Positions 26,741 through 36,136 are shown, counted from the first letter of the stretch. The stretch is DNA of 64,000 nt from Acidobacteria bacterium AB60 (GCA_008682415.1 VANK01000007.1:1-64000), one strand, 5' to 3'. Notes: generated by a model from the sequence alone, not told the origin. Made by a program: numbers and translations.

Positions 26741-26767
26741 CGATCTTCGGCACCGACGCACTATCTC

Positions 26768-26805
26768 GGCGCGGGCCCCCTGACGGGTCTCGCGCCTTCG
26801 TTTTT
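26768..26805 (+). terminator. Intrinsic terminator after the GH3 gene
   Basis: GGCGCG / CGCGCC stem, extended imperfectly by GGGCCC / GGGTCT pairing, followed by TTCGTTTTT. It lies 27 bp after the GH3 stop. Confidence 0.7.
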
Positions 26806-27017
26806 CCGACCACTAGAACTGCGCGTGCAATGGAGCTCTTGCGCTTGGTGTGCCCGGATGCTACGATTCTGCTCTCTTCCCGGGTGTACGACGTGAGATG
26901 GGTTGAAACGCTCGCAGAAGCGCTGCGCCGATCTCATCCAGGCTTCTTCCTCTCACCCAGATCCCGTTCCCCTTACGCGGCACCAGCGTTACCCCATCCC
27001 GCCGGAGGTCTCCCGCC

Positions 27018-29882
27018 ATGAGTTATCGGATTCTTACACCGCTTCTGCTTTCAATCGGGAGTTTGGTCTGCGCCCAAACTGCTCCACAGGCCTCCGTGAG
27101 CTCTTCTTCATTGCCCTCGCCCAAGGCGCAGGAGATGAAGGCGCTCTTGGCTTGCGCACAAATGGTGACAGACCAGTTTCGAATGCTCAAGATCCCCGAA
27201 GTGCGAGCCGGACGATTCGAGGGCAAGGTATCGCAGGCGGTTGCGCTTTGCCGTGGCGGCGAACAAGCGCTGCAGTTCCGGGGAACACCGTGGGTGGACT
27301 GGTCGAACTACTGGGGAACAGGCGATACCGCTTCGTTACCGAAAGGGTTTGTCTCGCAGAAGCTCCCCGCAACCCGCGGAGTTGCCGGAGCGCTTGAGGA
27401 TCTGGAACTGCAGCGCGTGGCGCTCATCAAGTTCAACCTGTTTGATAACTCCGGCACGTATCCCTCGTTCGTGAATGGAAGCGGTGGGCTCGGCGGCCCG
27501 GTGATCAAGGTATGGCCAGAGATGCGTCTTCAACCGACGCAACCTCATTACAAGGACGTGGGTGGCGATGGGACGCAGGTCTGCAAAGATGAGTTGATCC
27601 GGTTCCGCACCGTGAGCGGCATCTGTAACGACGTGCTGAATCCGGCGATGGGGTCTGCCGGCATGCTCTTCGCGCGCAACGTTGAGTTCGAGACCTCGTT
27701 CCCGGACCTCGGACTCAACGAGCTGACCAGGAATCGCCACGGGGACCGCCTGTCGCTGTTGCAGCCTGACCCACAGGTGATCAGCCGCCGCTTGTTCACC
27801 CGCGCCCAGTCGTCTCCCGAGAAGTGCAATGCGGGGTATGGACTGCCCAGCGATTCGCGGGACGCCCTCTGTGATTACAAAAAGGCCCCGTTCTTCAACG
27901 TGCTGGCGGCGTATTGGATTCAATTCATGACCCACGACTGGTTCTCGCACATGGAAGAGGGGCATAACCAGGTTGAGTACATGAAGGTCGGATGTACCAC
28001 AAAGATCGTGAACGGCGTTGCCCAGCCGTTAACGCCCGAGGAGGTTGCGCAACTTGGTTGCCGGCCCGACGATATGATCGACAAAGGCTTTGTGGCGGAC
28101 GATTCCGCGCCGCCCACATTCGCGGCCGGCGGCCAACAGCGAATGGCCCGTGCGCCGAAGACCATGCGTAACACGAATACGGCGTGGTGGGACGCTTCGC
28201 AACTGTATGGGTTTGATGACACCTCACGTCAGCGTGTGAAGCGCGACCCCGCGGATCCCGCCAAACTACTGCTGATTGCAGGAGAGGGGCAGAAAGGGCC
28301 CGGCTTTCTGCCGGTGTTTGCGCCGGGCGATCCCATCAATCCGGAATGGACGGGCCAGGAGGCTGCGGCATTCCCTGACAACTGGACTGTGGGCCTGAGC
28401 TTTCTGCACAACCTGTTTGCGCGGGAACACAACTCGTTTGTCACGGAGTTTCGCCGCCGGGCGAAGCTGACGCCGAATGCGGATTGCGGATTGCGCGATC
28501 CCGCCAAACCGCAGCACGTAATCCGCTACCGTGATGTGACGGCGGACGAGTTGTTCGAGCTTGGACGGTTGGTCGTGGCGGCGGAGATCGCCAAGATCCA
28601 CACTACGGAATGGACCCCCCAACTTCTCTATAACGAGCCGCTCTACCTGGGAATGAACGGTAACTGGAATGGGCTGCTTGGAGCGAATGGGGGGCTGCTC
28701 TCCAAGGCATTGAGCAACGTAGTGACACAGAACTTTGGCAAGTCGAAAGACGTGGACAAGGGCTCGTCGTGGTACTCCGTATTCGCGTCCGGACCCGGCA
28801 TCTTCGGCCTGGGCAGCAAAGTGCATGGTTTCGACATCGCCGACCCTAAGTACACCAACGGCGGCGTGAATCATTTCGGGTCGCCGTTCAACTTCCCCGA
28901 GGAGTTTGTCTCGGTGTATCGGCTGCATCCACTCATGCCCGATCTCTTGGAGTATCGCGATCTAGCGGCCGACCCGAACAAGATTGCGAAACGCGTTCCC
29001 ATCGTAGAAACATTCCAGGGCAAAGCGACCTCCTTTACGGAGTCGATGGGACTTGCCAACTGGGGTCTCACTCTAGGACGCCAGCGGCTCGGTCTGTTGA
29101 CTCTCAATAACTCGCCGCAGTTTTTGCAGAATTTGAAGATGGGCCGCTTGGAGAGTAAGACCCAGCAGATTGACGTGGTAGCTTTGGACATCATCCGCGA
29201 TCGCGAACATGGTGTTCCGCGTTTCAATGAGTTCCGCCGCCAATACGGACTGCGTCAGCTGGCCAGTTTCGATGATTTCATGGACCCCGCGGTTCAGCCC
29301 GGCTCGGGTGAATGGCAGGAGCAGCGCTCCGCGGTGGCCGCCCTGCGGGACGTCTACGGACAGCACAAGTGCGACGCATCGAAGATCATCACGGATGCCC
29401 AGGTCAACGACGATGGCACTCCCATCAACGACTGCCTCGGCCAACCGGATGGGTCAACGGTGGACAACGTCGAGGATGTGGATACAGCGGTCGGTTACCT
29501 GGCAGAGTATCGGCGCCCTCACGGGTTTGCGATCTCCGAGACGCAGTTCGTGGTGTTTATCTTGAACGCTTCTCGCCGGCTGTTCAGCGACCGCTTCTTT
29601 ACGTCCTGTTTCCGGCCGGAGTTCTACAGCACCCTGGGTGTTGATTGGGTGAACCACAACGGTCCAGGGCCTGAAATGATGGAGAAAGGAACTCCTAACG
29701 GCCACAAGCAGCCAGTGTCACCAATGAAACGCATCCTGATGCGCAATATCCCTGAGCTGAAACCTGAACTCGCCAACGTGGTGAATGCGTTTGACCCCTG
29801 GGCTCGCGATCGAGGCGAGTACTACAGTGTCGCGTGGAAGCCGCGTCCGGGCGCGGAGTCCGACGACGCATTCCAGCAATAG
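27018..29882 (+). CDS. Exported animal-type haem peroxidase with cyclooxygenase/alpha-dioxygenase signature
   Basis: 954 residues with a signal peptide (LTPLLLSIGSLVCAQ); GGAGG precedes the ATG. The animal haem peroxidase domain fills most of the protein. The distal histidine is His306 in QFMTHDWFSHM, LFAREHNSFVTEF follows, and the proximal haem ligand is His637 in VYRLHPLMPD. Tyr634 stands exactly three residues before this histidine, as the radical-forming tyrosine does in cyclooxygenase and plant alpha-dioxygenase. The motif IIRDREHGVPRFNEFRRQYG closes the core. An oxygenase acting on a fatty acid is therefore possible; simple peroxidase activity is the alternative. The N-terminal ~250 residues have no recognised domain. 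Confidence 0.88.
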   Translation: MSYRILTPLLLSIGSLVCAQTAPQASVSSSSLPSPKAQEMKALLACAQMVTDQFRMLKIPEVRAGRFEGKVSQAVALCRGGEQALQFRGTPWVDWSNYWGTGDTASLPKGFVSQKLPATRGVAGALEDLELQRVALIKFNLFDNSGTYPSFVNGSGGLGGPVIKVWPEMRLQPTQPHYKDVGGDGTQVCKDELIRFRTVSGICNDVLNPAMGSAGMLFARNVEFETSFPDLGLNELTRNRHGDRLSLLQPDPQVISRRLFTRAQSSPEKCNAGYGLPSDSRDALCDYKKAPFFNVLAAYWIQFMTHDWFSHMEEGHNQVEYMKVGCTTKIVNGVAQPLTPEEVAQLGCRPDDMIDKGFVADDSAPPTFAAGGQQRMARAPKTMRNTNTAWWDASQLYGFDDTSRQRVKRDPADPAKLLLIAGEGQKGPGFLPVFAPGDPINPEWTGQEAAAFPDNWTVGLSFLHNLFAREHNSFVTEFRRRAKLTPNADCGLRDPAKPQHVIRYRDVTADELFELGRLVVAAEIAKIHTTEWTPQLLYNEPLYLGMNGNWNGLLGANGGLLSKALSNVVTQNFGKSKDVDKGSSWYSVFASGPGIFGLGSKVHGFDIADPKYTNGGVNHFGSPFNFPEEFVSVYRLHPLMPDLLEYRDLAADPNKIAKRVPIVETFQGKATSFTESMGLANWGLTLGRQRLGLLTLNNSPQFLQNLKMGRLESKTQQIDVVALDIIRDREHGVPRFNEFRRQYGLRQLASFDDFMDPAVQPGSGEWQEQRSAVAALRDVYGQHKCDASKIITDAQVNDDGTPINDCLGQPDGSTVDNVEDVDTAVGYLAEYRRPHGFAISETQFVVFILNASRRLFSDRFFTSCFRPEFYSTLGVDWVNHNGPGPEMMEKGTPNGHKQPVSPMKRILMRNIPELKPELANVVNAFDPWARDRGEYYSVAWKPRPGAESDDAFQQ

Positions 29883-29904
29883 CCTCGGTTCTCAAGTTCG
29901 CTCG

Positions 29905-30870
29905 TCAATGTCGAATGATCGCCGGGTCATCGAGCAGAGCCTGTGCGTGATCGGCCGCCGCAATCTCTTTGATTTCGGATTCATACCACTTCCCCAGGGT
30001 CGCGGCGTCAACGTGGCGAATCACCCGATTGGTGAAGGCATAGTAGCTCCAGCGCACTCCGTGACCTCCCGACGGTGCCGTGTTCATGAAGATGGCATCA
30101 TCGGGCGCGTACGCTGAAATCATTGCGACGTAGCGTGCGGCTGTCGTGGTCCCGGTTTCCGTGGAGTTTGGGACATCCGAGGTATCAATGATTCCCAAGG
30201 CAAGCTGGTTGACCTTCAGCTTTTCGCAAAGAGAGCGCACCTCGTTCTCATGACGAAGATCGAGCTGTAGCGCCCAGATGCGAGAACTCTTTGCCAGTCG
30301 GCTGAGATAGGTAAAGAGGCGATCGTCGAACAGATAATCTGAGGCGAAGAACGGGTCAGCGGCAGTTTTCGGCTGTGTGTGGAAGTGGCCGAAGGCGCTG
30401 TCCCACGCAGTTTCGTTCTTTCGGACTTTGGCATCCCAGAAGGTCCACGAATCCGGATTCGCGAGTGTCTTCCGATCCTCTTCACTCAAACCCTTTAAGC
30501 GCGTCGGCCACGTCTCCCGGGAGGCGGTGAGGCGCAGGTTCAGGTAATCGGCTCGGTTCTTGCTGGCGGCCAGAAGAGCACGGTTGATCTGGGCGAATCG
30601 GATCGCGTAAGGGTCGTAGTCAATAACAAACAGGCCGCTCGCGCGCGAGAGCGCCGCTCCTATAAACGAACGCTCCGTACCAACGGATACGTAAACACCA
30701 TGATTGCTCTTGGCGTAGATGGGCAGCGCAATGGCAGGATGCTGCTCGTTTGGCGGCAGATACATACCAGGGGTAGGTTGCCACTCATTGGGATCGTGCG
30801 CCTGCGTGTGCCCGCGCATGACCATCACGGCGATAGCAAGAGCCAGATAAACGATGTTCCCTAGTCGCAT
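29905..30870 (-). CDS. Exported protein resembling a methyltransferase fold
   Basis: 321 residues with a signal peptide (VYLALAIAVMVMRGHTQA). The segment GVYVSVGTERSFIGAALSRASGLFVIDYDPYAIRFAQINRALL looks like a Rossmann-type first half (glycine-containing strand-loop-helix, then acidic strand end), written here as two linked motifs. It recalls exported proteins of the LIC_10091 type, whose fold is like SAM methyltransferases. That link is from memory and motif shape, not a search. Export would be odd for a true methyltransferase. It lies 60 bp downstream of the propeller gene on the same strand. Confidence 0.6.
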   Translation of the reverse strand: MRLGNIVYLALAIAVMVMRGHTQAHDPNEWQPTPGMYLPPNEQHPAIALPIYAKSNHGVYVSVGTERSFIGAALSRASGLFVIDYDPYAIRFAQINRALLAASKNRADYLNLRLTASRETWPTRLKGLSEEDRKTLANPDSWTFWDAKVRKNETAWDSAFGHFHTQPKTAADPFFASDYLFDDRLFTYLSRLAKSSRIWALQLDLRHENEVRSLCEKLKVNQLALGIIDTSDVPNSTETGTTTAARYVAMISAYAPDDAIFMNTAPSGGHGVRWSYYAFTNRVIRHVDAATLGKWYESEIKEIAAADHAQALLDDPAIIRH

Positions 30871-30930
30871 TCTGATTGATCCTTTCGCGACATCTCAGCT
30901 CGAATCCGTCTTCAAATCGGGCGTTCATTC

Positions 30931-32838
30931 CTACTTGGGTAAGAGCCCATAAACGTCAAGTTCGGTGCGCGTGCCCAGGTACACCTTGCCGTTTGCCACG
31001 GTGGGCACCGTGAATTTTATGCCGCGTCCGGGCTGATCGCGCTTATTGGCCGCCTGGGAACTGTTCCACAACTCGTGACTCAGGTTGGACGGATCATAGG
31101 CATGCAGGATACCGGGCCTGGCAGGATCGATGGCCCAAAGAATCGCGTTCTTCTCCCCAGCCGCGGAGAGAACTGGCGTGGTGCCTGGATAATCAAAATT
31201 TTCCTTGGACTGAGAGGTTGGTGCCGGTTCAAACTTGCCGGTCTCGGAAGAAAAGTGGAAGGCCCGTAGCGGGCCGACGTTCGCCCCCACGTAGACCGTG
31301 TCGTGCCAGAACAGGGGCGTGGAGTAGATCCCGTTCGAATCAACCATCAGGGTCTGGACGATTTGCGAATTGCTGGTTTGATTGAAGTGCCCCAGATGAT
31401 CACGGTCGAGCACGTACAGCGTTCCGGACTTCGCCGATGCCAGAACGAGGTGAGGGAAGCGACCCTTGGGTTGATCGGGAACCAGCACGGCTCCGCCGCC
31501 GCCAAAGTCCAAATCTTGCGCGGCGAGATCTTTCTGATCGAACGGAGTAAACCAGTCAGACACAACGAGGCCGCTGCTGGTCCGGAGCTTCAGTAGCGAG
31601 TCGCTATAGTTGCGGCCGCCCGGCGAATTGGCATTAAAGTCGCCGTTTCCCGAAAGAACGTAGAGATTGCCGGCGGCATCGGCTGCGGCAGACATCCAGA
31701 TACCCCCTCGTGCGCCATCGGGTGTGTCGTTGAAGACGCTGACCTGCTTGAGCGTGGAAGCGTTATAGCCGATCACCCAGCCGTGGTACGGATCCTTATC
31801 GAAGTAGCTACCCCAACAGACATACACGACTCCGTTGAGCAGGAGCAAGGCGGCGCGCTGTTTCTGCATCCTTGCCTCGAACATAACGGTGCCCGTAGGG
31901 TTGTGGTATGCGGTGCCTCTGACAGACGCAGCAATGACAACCGGCGAGCGGGGACGCTCGCGTCCGGTGGCGATGTCCAAAGCATGCAATCGCTGAATGA
32001 TCGCTCCCGTGAATCGATTTTCGGTCACCGCAACGAGATAGAGCGTGTGAGAGAACTGATCGATGACAGGCGTGCCGGTAATCCCAGTGAAAGGACCAAG
32101 AGAGATGCTGTCGTAGTGAAGGTCGTCAAGGGGTGCGATCTTCTCGTCAGAGGGAATGAGATTCACGCGCGCGCTGGACCAGATCGGCCTGCAATCAGGC
32201 TGGTCGGCATCGAAGGCGTATACGCTGTCATTCTCAGTAGCGACGAATATCGCGTTGTGGCGCGCAGTACCAAGGTGTAGGTTTGCCACCCAAAGAGGCT
32301 GCGCAAACACCCAGCCATCAACGGCGCAAGAAAAGAGCTTCCCAAATTTCGCGGCCGTCACGTCTTCAGGAGTGAGTGCGTACTCCTGCGAGTTGATGCC
32401 GGAGTGTTCTCGATCGTTACGCCAGGTTGTCACTCCGCCAAGACCAGTTACTCCAACTGTGGTCGAGGCACTCCTGGCGCGATCCGCCCGGCTTGTGGCC
32501 GTAATGGTGTATGTTCCCGCGGTCTGCGCCGTAAATGTAGCGAATCCGGGTTTCACTTGCCGCAATGCTCCGCCGGAAGAAGTCCAGGTCACACCGGAGT
32601 TCGATGGGTCATTGATGGCAGCTGCGGTGAGTTCGAGAGACTGCCCGATCGTTACTCCGGCGCGGACAGGGGTTAGTGAGGCGGCGATTGTCGAATTCGT
32701 TCTCATGCCAGTCGCCGGCAGCGCGGGATCCGAGCGGTGCGAGACCGATCCACTCTGCGCGGAAGAACTTGCAGAATTCCATGCGGCGATCATGATGGCG
32801 AGGAGATAGAGGACTTTCCCTGGAGTCGCAGGCCGCAT
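30931..32838 (-). CDS. Exported Ig-like plus PQQ-type beta-propeller protein
   Basis: 635 residues; AGGAG precedes the ATG and a signal peptide is present (VLYLLAIMIAAWNSASSSAQ). Residues ~50-130 are a bacterial Ig-like domain (LTAAAINDPSNSGVTWTSSGG ... TYTITATS). The rest is a propeller with repeated strand motifs such as NAIFVATENDSVYAFDAD, GTPVIDQFSHTLYLVA, GTLYVLDRDHL and VPTVANGKVYLGT, of the PQQ/YVTN class. No dehydrogenase catalytic domain is present, so it is likely a binding or surface protein. It probably shares a transcript with the methyltransferase-fold-like gene downstream. Confidence 0.78.
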   Translation of the reverse strand: MRPATPGKVLYLLAIMIAAWNSASSSAQSGSVSHRSDPALPATGMRTNSTIAASLTPVRAGVTIGQSLELTAAAINDPSNSGVTWTSSGGALRQVKPGFATFTAQTAGTYTITATSRADRARSASTTVGVTGLGGVTTWRNDREHSGINSQEYALTPEDVTAAKFGKLFSCAVDGWVFAQPLWVANLHLGTARHNAIFVATENDSVYAFDADQPDCRPIWSSARVNLIPSDEKIAPLDDLHYDSISLGPFTGITGTPVIDQFSHTLYLVAVTENRFTGAIIQRLHALDIATGRERPRSPVVIAASVRGTAYHNPTGTVMFEARMQKQRAALLLLNGVVYVCWGSYFDKDPYHGWVIGYNASTLKQVSVFNDTPDGARGGIWMSAAADAAGNLYVLSGNGDFNANSPGGRNYSDSLLKLRTSSGLVVSDWFTPFDQKDLAAQDLDFGGGGAVLVPDQPKGRFPHLVLASAKSGTLYVLDRDHLGHFNQTSNSQIVQTLMVDSNGIYSTPLFWHDTVYVGANVGPLRAFHFSSETGKFEPAPTSQSKENFDYPGTTPVLSAAGEKNAILWAIDPARPGILHAYDPSNLSHELWNSSQAANKRDQPGRGIKFTVPTVANGKVYLGTRTELDVYGLLPK

Positions 32839-32924
32839 TCGAACGAGGTCTCCTATCCTGCTCGTGTTTCACCGCCATACAGCACTCTTTTGTTGCCTGG
32901 TTTCCTTCTGTTGGTACTGGCCCG

Positions 32925-33710
32925 CTACTTCGCTGTGAACTGCGCCATATCATAGACGCCGAGGTGCTTCTCGTACCCGGTCACGAGATCGAGGTACATG
33001 TCGAAACCGTCGGTGCCGAACGTCTTGCGCTCGATCTCATCGAACTTGTCCCCCAGCGCGGCAAACTCCTCTGGTGCGGTAATGATGTGCAACGCTGGAT
33101 ACAGGACAGTGTCCTCGCGCACGATGTGAGGGGAGTACATCCGAATGGAAGCCTGCAGATCGCGGGCCAGTCTCCGGCGGTCTTCCTGAGTCTTTAAGGA
33201 GCGGAGTGTGGCCAGAATCCGATCGGTCAACCGTCGTCCCGCCTTGTGCTGCTCCTCCAGAACGATCACCAGGTCCAGTAGCTTCTGGGCGTACAGCCGG
33301 AGCACGTCCTGCCGACGGTAGTATGCGTGAAAGAGCGGCAGGATGTAGTCGTCCTCCAGCTTCTGGTGATAGTCCTCAAAATACTTCCGGATAATCTGGA
33401 CCACATTGTGTGCCGTTTCAAGAGGGAAGTCCTGCCGGGCGTCGATCCGGCGGATCATTTCGCCATACATCAGCAGCCCCCTCGTTACGATTCCGTGTTC
33501 TCGCATCAGCCTTTCATTGGTCGTGACGCTGTAATACTTGTCGTGCCCATCCGGTCCGCCGGGCTTCTGCCCAAGCAGAGTTGCCGGAAGTATCGCCGCC
33601 GCGGCCGCTTTGGCCGAACTCTGGAGGAATGAACGCCGCAGCAAAGGCGTCGGCGAGGGACAATGCGCCTGTTGCCGGCTCTCACGGGGGGCACGTAGCT
33701 TGAGGTTCAT
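32925..33710 (-). CDS. Tat-exported hemerythrin-domain protein
   Basis: 261 residues from the ATG at 33710. An RRSFLQ twin-arginine motif (residues 25-30) is followed by a hydrophobic Ala-rich stretch, so export in folded form is likely. The hemerythrin four-helix bundle carries plausible di-iron ligands: His72 (REHG), His115 and Glu119 (YHQKLE), His155 (EEQH), His195 and Glu199 (HIVRE). Such domains bind O2 or NO or store iron. A location in the periplasm is unusual for the better known cytoplasmic hemerythrins. It stands alone between the tRNA gene and the propeller gene. Confidence 0.85.
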   Translation of the reverse strand: MNLKLRAPRESRQQAHCPSPTPLLRRSFLQSSAKAAAAAILPATLLGQKPGGPDGHDKYYSVTTNERLMREHGIVTRGLLMYGEMIRRIDARQDFPLETAHNVVQIIRKYFEDYHQKLEDDYILPLFHAYYRRQDVLRLYAQKLLDLVIVLEEQHKAGRRLTDRILATLRSLKTQEDRRRLARDLQASIRMYSPHIVREDTVLYPALHIITAPEEFAALGDKFDEIERKTFGTDGFDMYLDLVTGYEKHLGVYDMAQFTAK

Positions 33711-33899
33711 TCGATGCTTTCTGAACAGGGGATCTCGGGTGACCAGGGATGACGACCCGATTATAGACGCGCCTTTTCTCGGCGGGAACGCCTGTCGAGG
33801 AATTCCGCGAGCCTCAGCCGGATCCACGAGGTCTGCGCAGACGGGAGCTGGAGGCGCAACACAGGTTAGCCTCTGGAGATGATCTGGATTTTCTTTGAA

Positions 33900-33976
33900 T
33901 GGTGCGCCCGGAAGGATTCGAACCTCCGGCCTACTGATTCGTAGTCAGTCGCTCTATCCAGCTGAGCTACGGGCGC
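33900..33976 (-). tRNA. tRNA-Arg (anticodon ACG)
   Basis: The minus strand folds into a cloverleaf. The acceptor GCGCCCG pairs with CGGGCGC, the D-arm is GCTCAGCTGGATAGAGC, and the anticodon stem ACTGA/TCAGT encloses loop CTACGAA with anticodon ACG. The T-arm contains GGTTCGAATCC. The 3' CCA is encoded (positions 33902-33900). ACG is read as ICG after deamination and decodes CGU/CGC/CGA. Confidence 0.97.
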
Positions 33977-34085
33977 ATGAAGCATTCCAGGTTGTCGCGC
34001 CTGGTTGGTTCGGGTGAACCTGAATCAGAGTATCAATAATCGCCTGCGGGCGCAAACCGCGCCCGACGCACACCCGTCCAAAGAC

Positions 34086-34352
34086 TCAGGCTGCAGGCGC
34101 CGCCGGAGCCGGTGTCGGCGGAGGGGGGATAAGGGAGAGTTCCTCAACGATATCGAGACCGGAGCGGCGGAGCAGGTTAGCCACTACGGCGCCAGTGAGT
34201 CGCGTCGCATCGTACTCGACAAGCACCGTTTGTTTCTCCCGATCGAAGTTGATACGGCGGATGCCATACACCTCGCGCGCTCCGGAAAGCGCCAGCAGAA
34301 CGGCCTCAGAGGGCTGCGTGGCATAGCGGAACTTGATGTCCAGAGTGGTCAT
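34086..34352 (-). CDS. Small HMA-like domain protein without CxxC
   Basis: 88 residues from the ATG at 34352. The pattern TTLDIKFRYATQPSEAVLLA ... VYGIRRINFDREKQTVLVEYD ... VVANLLRRSGLDI matches the beta-alpha-beta-beta-alpha-beta fold of heavy-metal-associated domains, but the metal-binding CxxC is absent. The C-terminus is a Pro/Ala tail. It starts 34 bp after the TlpA-like gene on the same strand and is probably co-transcribed. A protein-interaction role is more likely than metal transfer. Confidence 0.65.
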   Translation of the reverse strand: MTTLDIKFRYATQPSEAVLLALSGAREVYGIRRINFDREKQTVLVEYDATRLTGAVVANLLRRSGLDIVEELSLIPPPPTPAPAAPAA

Positions 34353-34386
34353 GATCGGATGATAACAAGCCCCCGCCAGCCTGCGA

Positions 34387-34905
34387 CTACAGGCCCTGAG
34401 CAGGCCCGGGCGCAAGGCTCCGGAGATAGGTGCGTATTTCGGGATTGAACCAGTCGGGATCCCCCACGATCTTGCGCCGGATGACGCCATCTTTGTCGAT
34501 GATGTAGGTCTCCGGCCACGCCTCAGTGTGGTAGAGCTTGGCTGCCGTCTGGTCGGGATCGCGGACCGTCGTAACATCCACGTGATACCGCGACAGGAAC
34601 GAGCGGTACGAATCGGCGTCGGTATCGATACTCACGCCCAGAATGGCAATGTCAGGACGGTCGTGGTGCAATGCCTCCAGGCCGGGCGTCTCTTGAATGC
34701 AGGGTCCGCACTGGCTCCACCAGAAGTTGAGCAGCACCGTTTTGCCCCGGTAACTGGCCAGGTGAACGGTGTTTGTTCCGTCACTCACGGTGAAGTCCGG
34801 GGCGGCTTTGCCAACCTGGACGGGGTGGTCACCCCGATTACATCCTGAGAGCAGCATCAGGCAGGCCAGGGAGGCGATCCCGGAGATGAAACCTAAGCGG
34901 TGCAC
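34387..34905 (-). CDS. TlpA/ResA-like thioredoxin lipoprotein
   Basis: 172 residues from a GTG. The lipobox LLSGC puts the lipid-anchored cysteine at residue 22. The thioredoxin fold has the active site Cys66-Gly-Pro-Cys69 in WWSQCGPCIQE and the cis-proline in WPETYIID. This family reduces disulfides outside the cytoplasm, often for cytochrome c maturation or oxidative-damage repair. A TATAAT-like element at 34911-34916 lies in the divergent gap to the glycosyltransferase gene. Confidence 0.88.
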   Translation of the reverse strand: MHRLGFISGIASLACLMLLSGCNRGDHPVQVGKAAPDFTVSDGTNTVHLASYRGKTVLLNFWWSQCGPCIQETPGLEALHHDRPDIAILGVSIDTDADSYRSFLSRYHVDVTTVRDPDQTAAKLYHTEAWPETYIIDKDGVIRRKIVGDPDWFNPEIRTYLRSLAPGPAQGL

Positions 34906-34954
34906 ATACCTATAATACGGAGCGGATGCTCAGGATGCCAGAGGGCAAAACAGG

Positions 34955-36136
34955 ATGGCGCACGACCCAAACGATAGCCAGGACAATCCCAAACCGCACG
35001 AGTGGAAGCCGGTTCTCGGGCTCTCCGACGAGCCGCGAGACACCCCCCAGTGGCATGCCCGCGCAGGCTCCGTGTATGACCAGCCGGAGCCGGATCATCT
35101 CCTTGAACTCACGGTGATTGTGCCGGCCCGCAACGAGGAGGATTGCCTTCCCTCCTGCCTGGAATCCCTGGCGATGCAGTCGGAGGAGAACTTCCAACTC
35201 GGGCGGGATTGGGAGATCGTGGTGGTCGACGACGGTTCCGCCGATCGAACGGCCGAGATCGCCCGGAGTTTTCCGGGAATAACCCTCGTGAGCGCCGAAA
35301 AGCTGCAACCCGGTTGGACTGGAAAAGCGAACGCGGTATGGACGGCCGCGCGCCGGGCGCGTGGCCGATGGCTCCTCTTTACCGATGCGGATACCATCCA
35401 CGAACCCGGCGACCTGCGCCGCGGCATCCACGAAGCGACGCGCCATAAGGCGGGCATGCTGAGCTACTCGCCACGGCAAATCGTGCAGGGATTCGCGCAG
35501 CGGTCGCTGATGCCGCTGGTCTTTTGCGAATTGGCGCTCGCCTATCCCCCGGCCAAGGTATCCGACCACAACCAGCGCGTGGCTGCAGCCAACGGTCAAT
35601 TCCTTCTCGTCGAGCGAGAAGCGTACCGCCGTCTGGGCGGTCACGCTTCGGTGAAGGATCGCGTGTTGGAGGATGTAGAACTGGCTCTGCTCGCCAAGAA
35701 GCGCAAAATCGGCCTGCGCTTTCGTTATGCGGATGATGCCGTTGCCACCCGCATGTATCGCACCACAGGAGCAATGATCGAGGGCTGGACGAAGAACCTT
35801 GCTCTCTTGTTTGACAACGCCCTGGCGCTCGCCGTGTGGCGCGCTCTCGATTTTGTCCTGCTATTTCTGCTGCCGGTGCTGGCGGTCGAATTATGGAATG
35901 CCCGATTCAGCGCGCACGGATTGGAGTGGCTGGGCGGCGGCTGGATCCTGGCGCTGCTATGGGTGCGCACGCTCTTCCGTTTTTACAGCCGCGTGGCGAA
36001 ATCCAACTTCCCCTTGCGCGACTGTATCCTCGCTCCCCTGGGGTTGCCGCTGTTCGTGTTTCTCCTGTATCGCAGCTGGTTCCAGCACCGCATTTTGAAG
36101 CGCGTCAGCTGGAAGGGCCGCACCTACGCGCAGTAG
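34955..36136 (+). CDS. Membrane-bound family 2 glycosyltransferase
   Basis: 393 residues. The GT-A domain begins with LTVIVPARNEEDCL (~52) and has VVVDDGSADRT, the metal-binding FTDADTIHEPGD and the acceptor/catalytic segment RVLEDVELALLAKK. Two to three membrane helices follow (VLLFLLPVLAVELW, WILALLWVRTLF, LPLFVFLLYRSWF). The layout resembles HpnB/CrtQ-like transferases acting on lipid or carotenoid/hopanoid acceptors; the substrate is not determined. It is divergent from the TlpA gene. Confidence 0.87.
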   Translation: MAHDPNDSQDNPKPHEWKPVLGLSDEPRDTPQWHARAGSVYDQPEPDHLLELTVIVPARNEEDCLPSCLESLAMQSEENFQLGRDWEIVVVDDGSADRTAEIARSFPGITLVSAEKLQPGWTGKANAVWTAARRARGRWLLFTDADTIHEPGDLRRGIHEATRHKAGMLSYSPRQIVQGFAQRSLMPLVFCELALAYPPAKVSDHNQRVAAANGQFLLVEREAYRRLGGHASVKDRVLEDVELALLAKKRKIGLRFRYADDAVATRMYRTTGAMIEGWTKNLALLFDNALALAVWRALDFVLLFLLPVLAVELWNARFSAHGLEWLGGGWILALLWVRTLFRFYSRVAKSNFPLRDCILAPLGLPLFVFLLYRSWFQHRILKRVSWKGRTYAQ

